From Patescibacteria group bacterium (lineage in GTDB: Bacteria > Patescibacteriota > Patescibacteriia > UBA1558 > S5-K13): 16,009 nt of DNA. The translations under genes and the position numbers were made by a program. The stretch spans positions 11,708-27,716 of the forward strand of contig JAQVMR010000006.1 in assembly GCA_028703545.1 (NCBI GenBank), given 5' to 3'. Under the pieces are notes generated by a model, which was not told the DNA's origin, made no database searches, and saw only the letters and a list, made by a program, of their open reading frames with translations. This document shows, piece after piece, positions 15,791 to 16,009 of this stretch; within the stretch, counting starts at the first letter, position 1, and each line of letters opens with the position of its first letter.

Positions 15791-15889
15791 TTATTCCATT
15801 TCTTTCAAATCGGGAATATAAATATATCCATTATATTGTTGGATTGTAGTTCTAACGTCATTAACTACACGGAACCAACTTAACGTCTT
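15791..15889 (-). other. Conserved in-frame tail after the transposase TAG
   Basis: The 32 codons after the TAG read KTLSWFRVVN, DVRTTIQQYN, GYIYIPDLKE, ME and then TAA. Twenty-eight of these (from W) align gaplessly to copy 1 (4251..4165), sharing RVV, D, RT, Y and YIYIP, with the TAA at the same position. Differences by codon position are 9, 6 and 11 (first, second, third), a slight coding-like bias that does not settle the matter. Confidence 0.5.
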
Positions 15890-16009
15890 CTATCCAATAG
15901 CTTGGCAACACTTAGTAATCATTTGACTAGGTGTTTTTAAGTTAATGCCAAGATGTAATCTTTCTTCATTATAATATTTTAAGTATCTTGGTAAATATCT
16001 ATTAATAAT
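15890..16009 (-). CDS. Transposase, integrase-core C-terminal fragment (partial, 5' end off window)
   Basis: On the minus strand 39 codons run from the window edge to a TAG at 15892..15890. The peptide contains YLKYYNEERLHLGINLKTP, the hallmark YN.ER.H..L...TP end of the integrase core in IS3/IS481-type DDE transposases, so the family call is good even though the catalytic residues lie outside. Past the TAG the frame stays open for 32 more codons (15889..15794) to a TAA; part of this tail is conserved in copy 1. Whether the TAG is the natural end or a premature stop cannot be decided here. The gene points toward the HAD gene (convergent). Confidence 0.8.
   Translation of the reverse strand: MINRYLPRYLKYYNEERLHLGINLKTPSQMITKCCQAIG

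Larger units (their letters stand above)
15766..16009 (-). mobile_element. 3' end of an IS481/IS3-like insertion sequence (copy 2, continues off the window)
   Basis: Homology to copy 1 at 4140 begins abruptly at 15766, which marks a likely element boundary or conserved end. The element then holds a 112 bp conserved tail and a partial transposase on the minus strand. The sequence GTGGGGTA is nearly doubled near the end (15771..15790). No terminal inverted repeat can be tested because the other end is outside the window. Confidence 0.7.

Overview
The window looks like a chromosomal segment of a Patescibacteria / Candidate Phyla Radiation bacterium. The reasons are the very AT-rich coding sequence, the near absence of Shine-Dalgarno sites, large Ig-like surface proteins, and a secreted protein (3063..4013) whose C-terminal YP...KVY...W domain I associate with that group. 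TGA occurs as an ordinary stop inside an ATGA overlap (5674..5677), so the Gracilibacteria/Absconditabacteria code with UGA as glycine is unlikely. The exact taxon cannot be fixed from the sequence.

Layout. (1) 1..2961 is the 3' part of a very large surface protein made of Ig-like and fibronectin-like modules. It enters the window already open, and its first ~1.28 kb is a high-order repeat with a 948 bp period. (2) 3063..4013 is a small secreted wall- or surface-associated protein. A 12 bp perfect hairpin precedes it and a good rho-independent terminator follows it. (3) 4014..4399 has no intact gene. It holds that terminator, a decayed insertion-sequence end on the minus strand, a short direct repeat and a 17 bp hairpin just before the next start codon. 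(4) 4400..14006 is a tightly packed plus-strand operon of eight genes, mostly overlapping or separated by a few bases: four GT-B glycosyltransferases, one GT-A (family 2) glycosyltransferase, a NodB-type deacetylase, a radical SAM/SPASM enzyme, a clan GH-A-like glycosidase and a short-chain dehydrogenase. Counting these by class gives nine genes. (5) 14059..15706 holds a THUMP-type RNA methyltransferase and a HAD-family phosphatase, ending in a clear terminator. (6) 15766..16009 is the 3' end of an IS element with a partial minus-strand transposase.

The glycosyltransferase operon plausibly builds and edits a surface glycan or a glycoprotein decoration. Sugars would be added by the glycosyltransferases, de-N-acetylated by the NodB protein, oxidised or otherwise modified by the SDR and radical SAM enzymes, and trimmed or recognised by the GH-A protein. 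No flippase, polymerase, priming transferase or ligase is visible, so the pathway must be completed elsewhere or outside the window.

The most striking structural point is that the ~11.6 kb between 4140 and 15766 is bracketed by two homologous IS ends in the same orientation. They show a gapless 112 bp alignment, about 72 % identical by hand count. Base composition inside the operon is also far more AT-rich than in the surface-protein gene. Together these suggest the glycan cassette is an acquired island.
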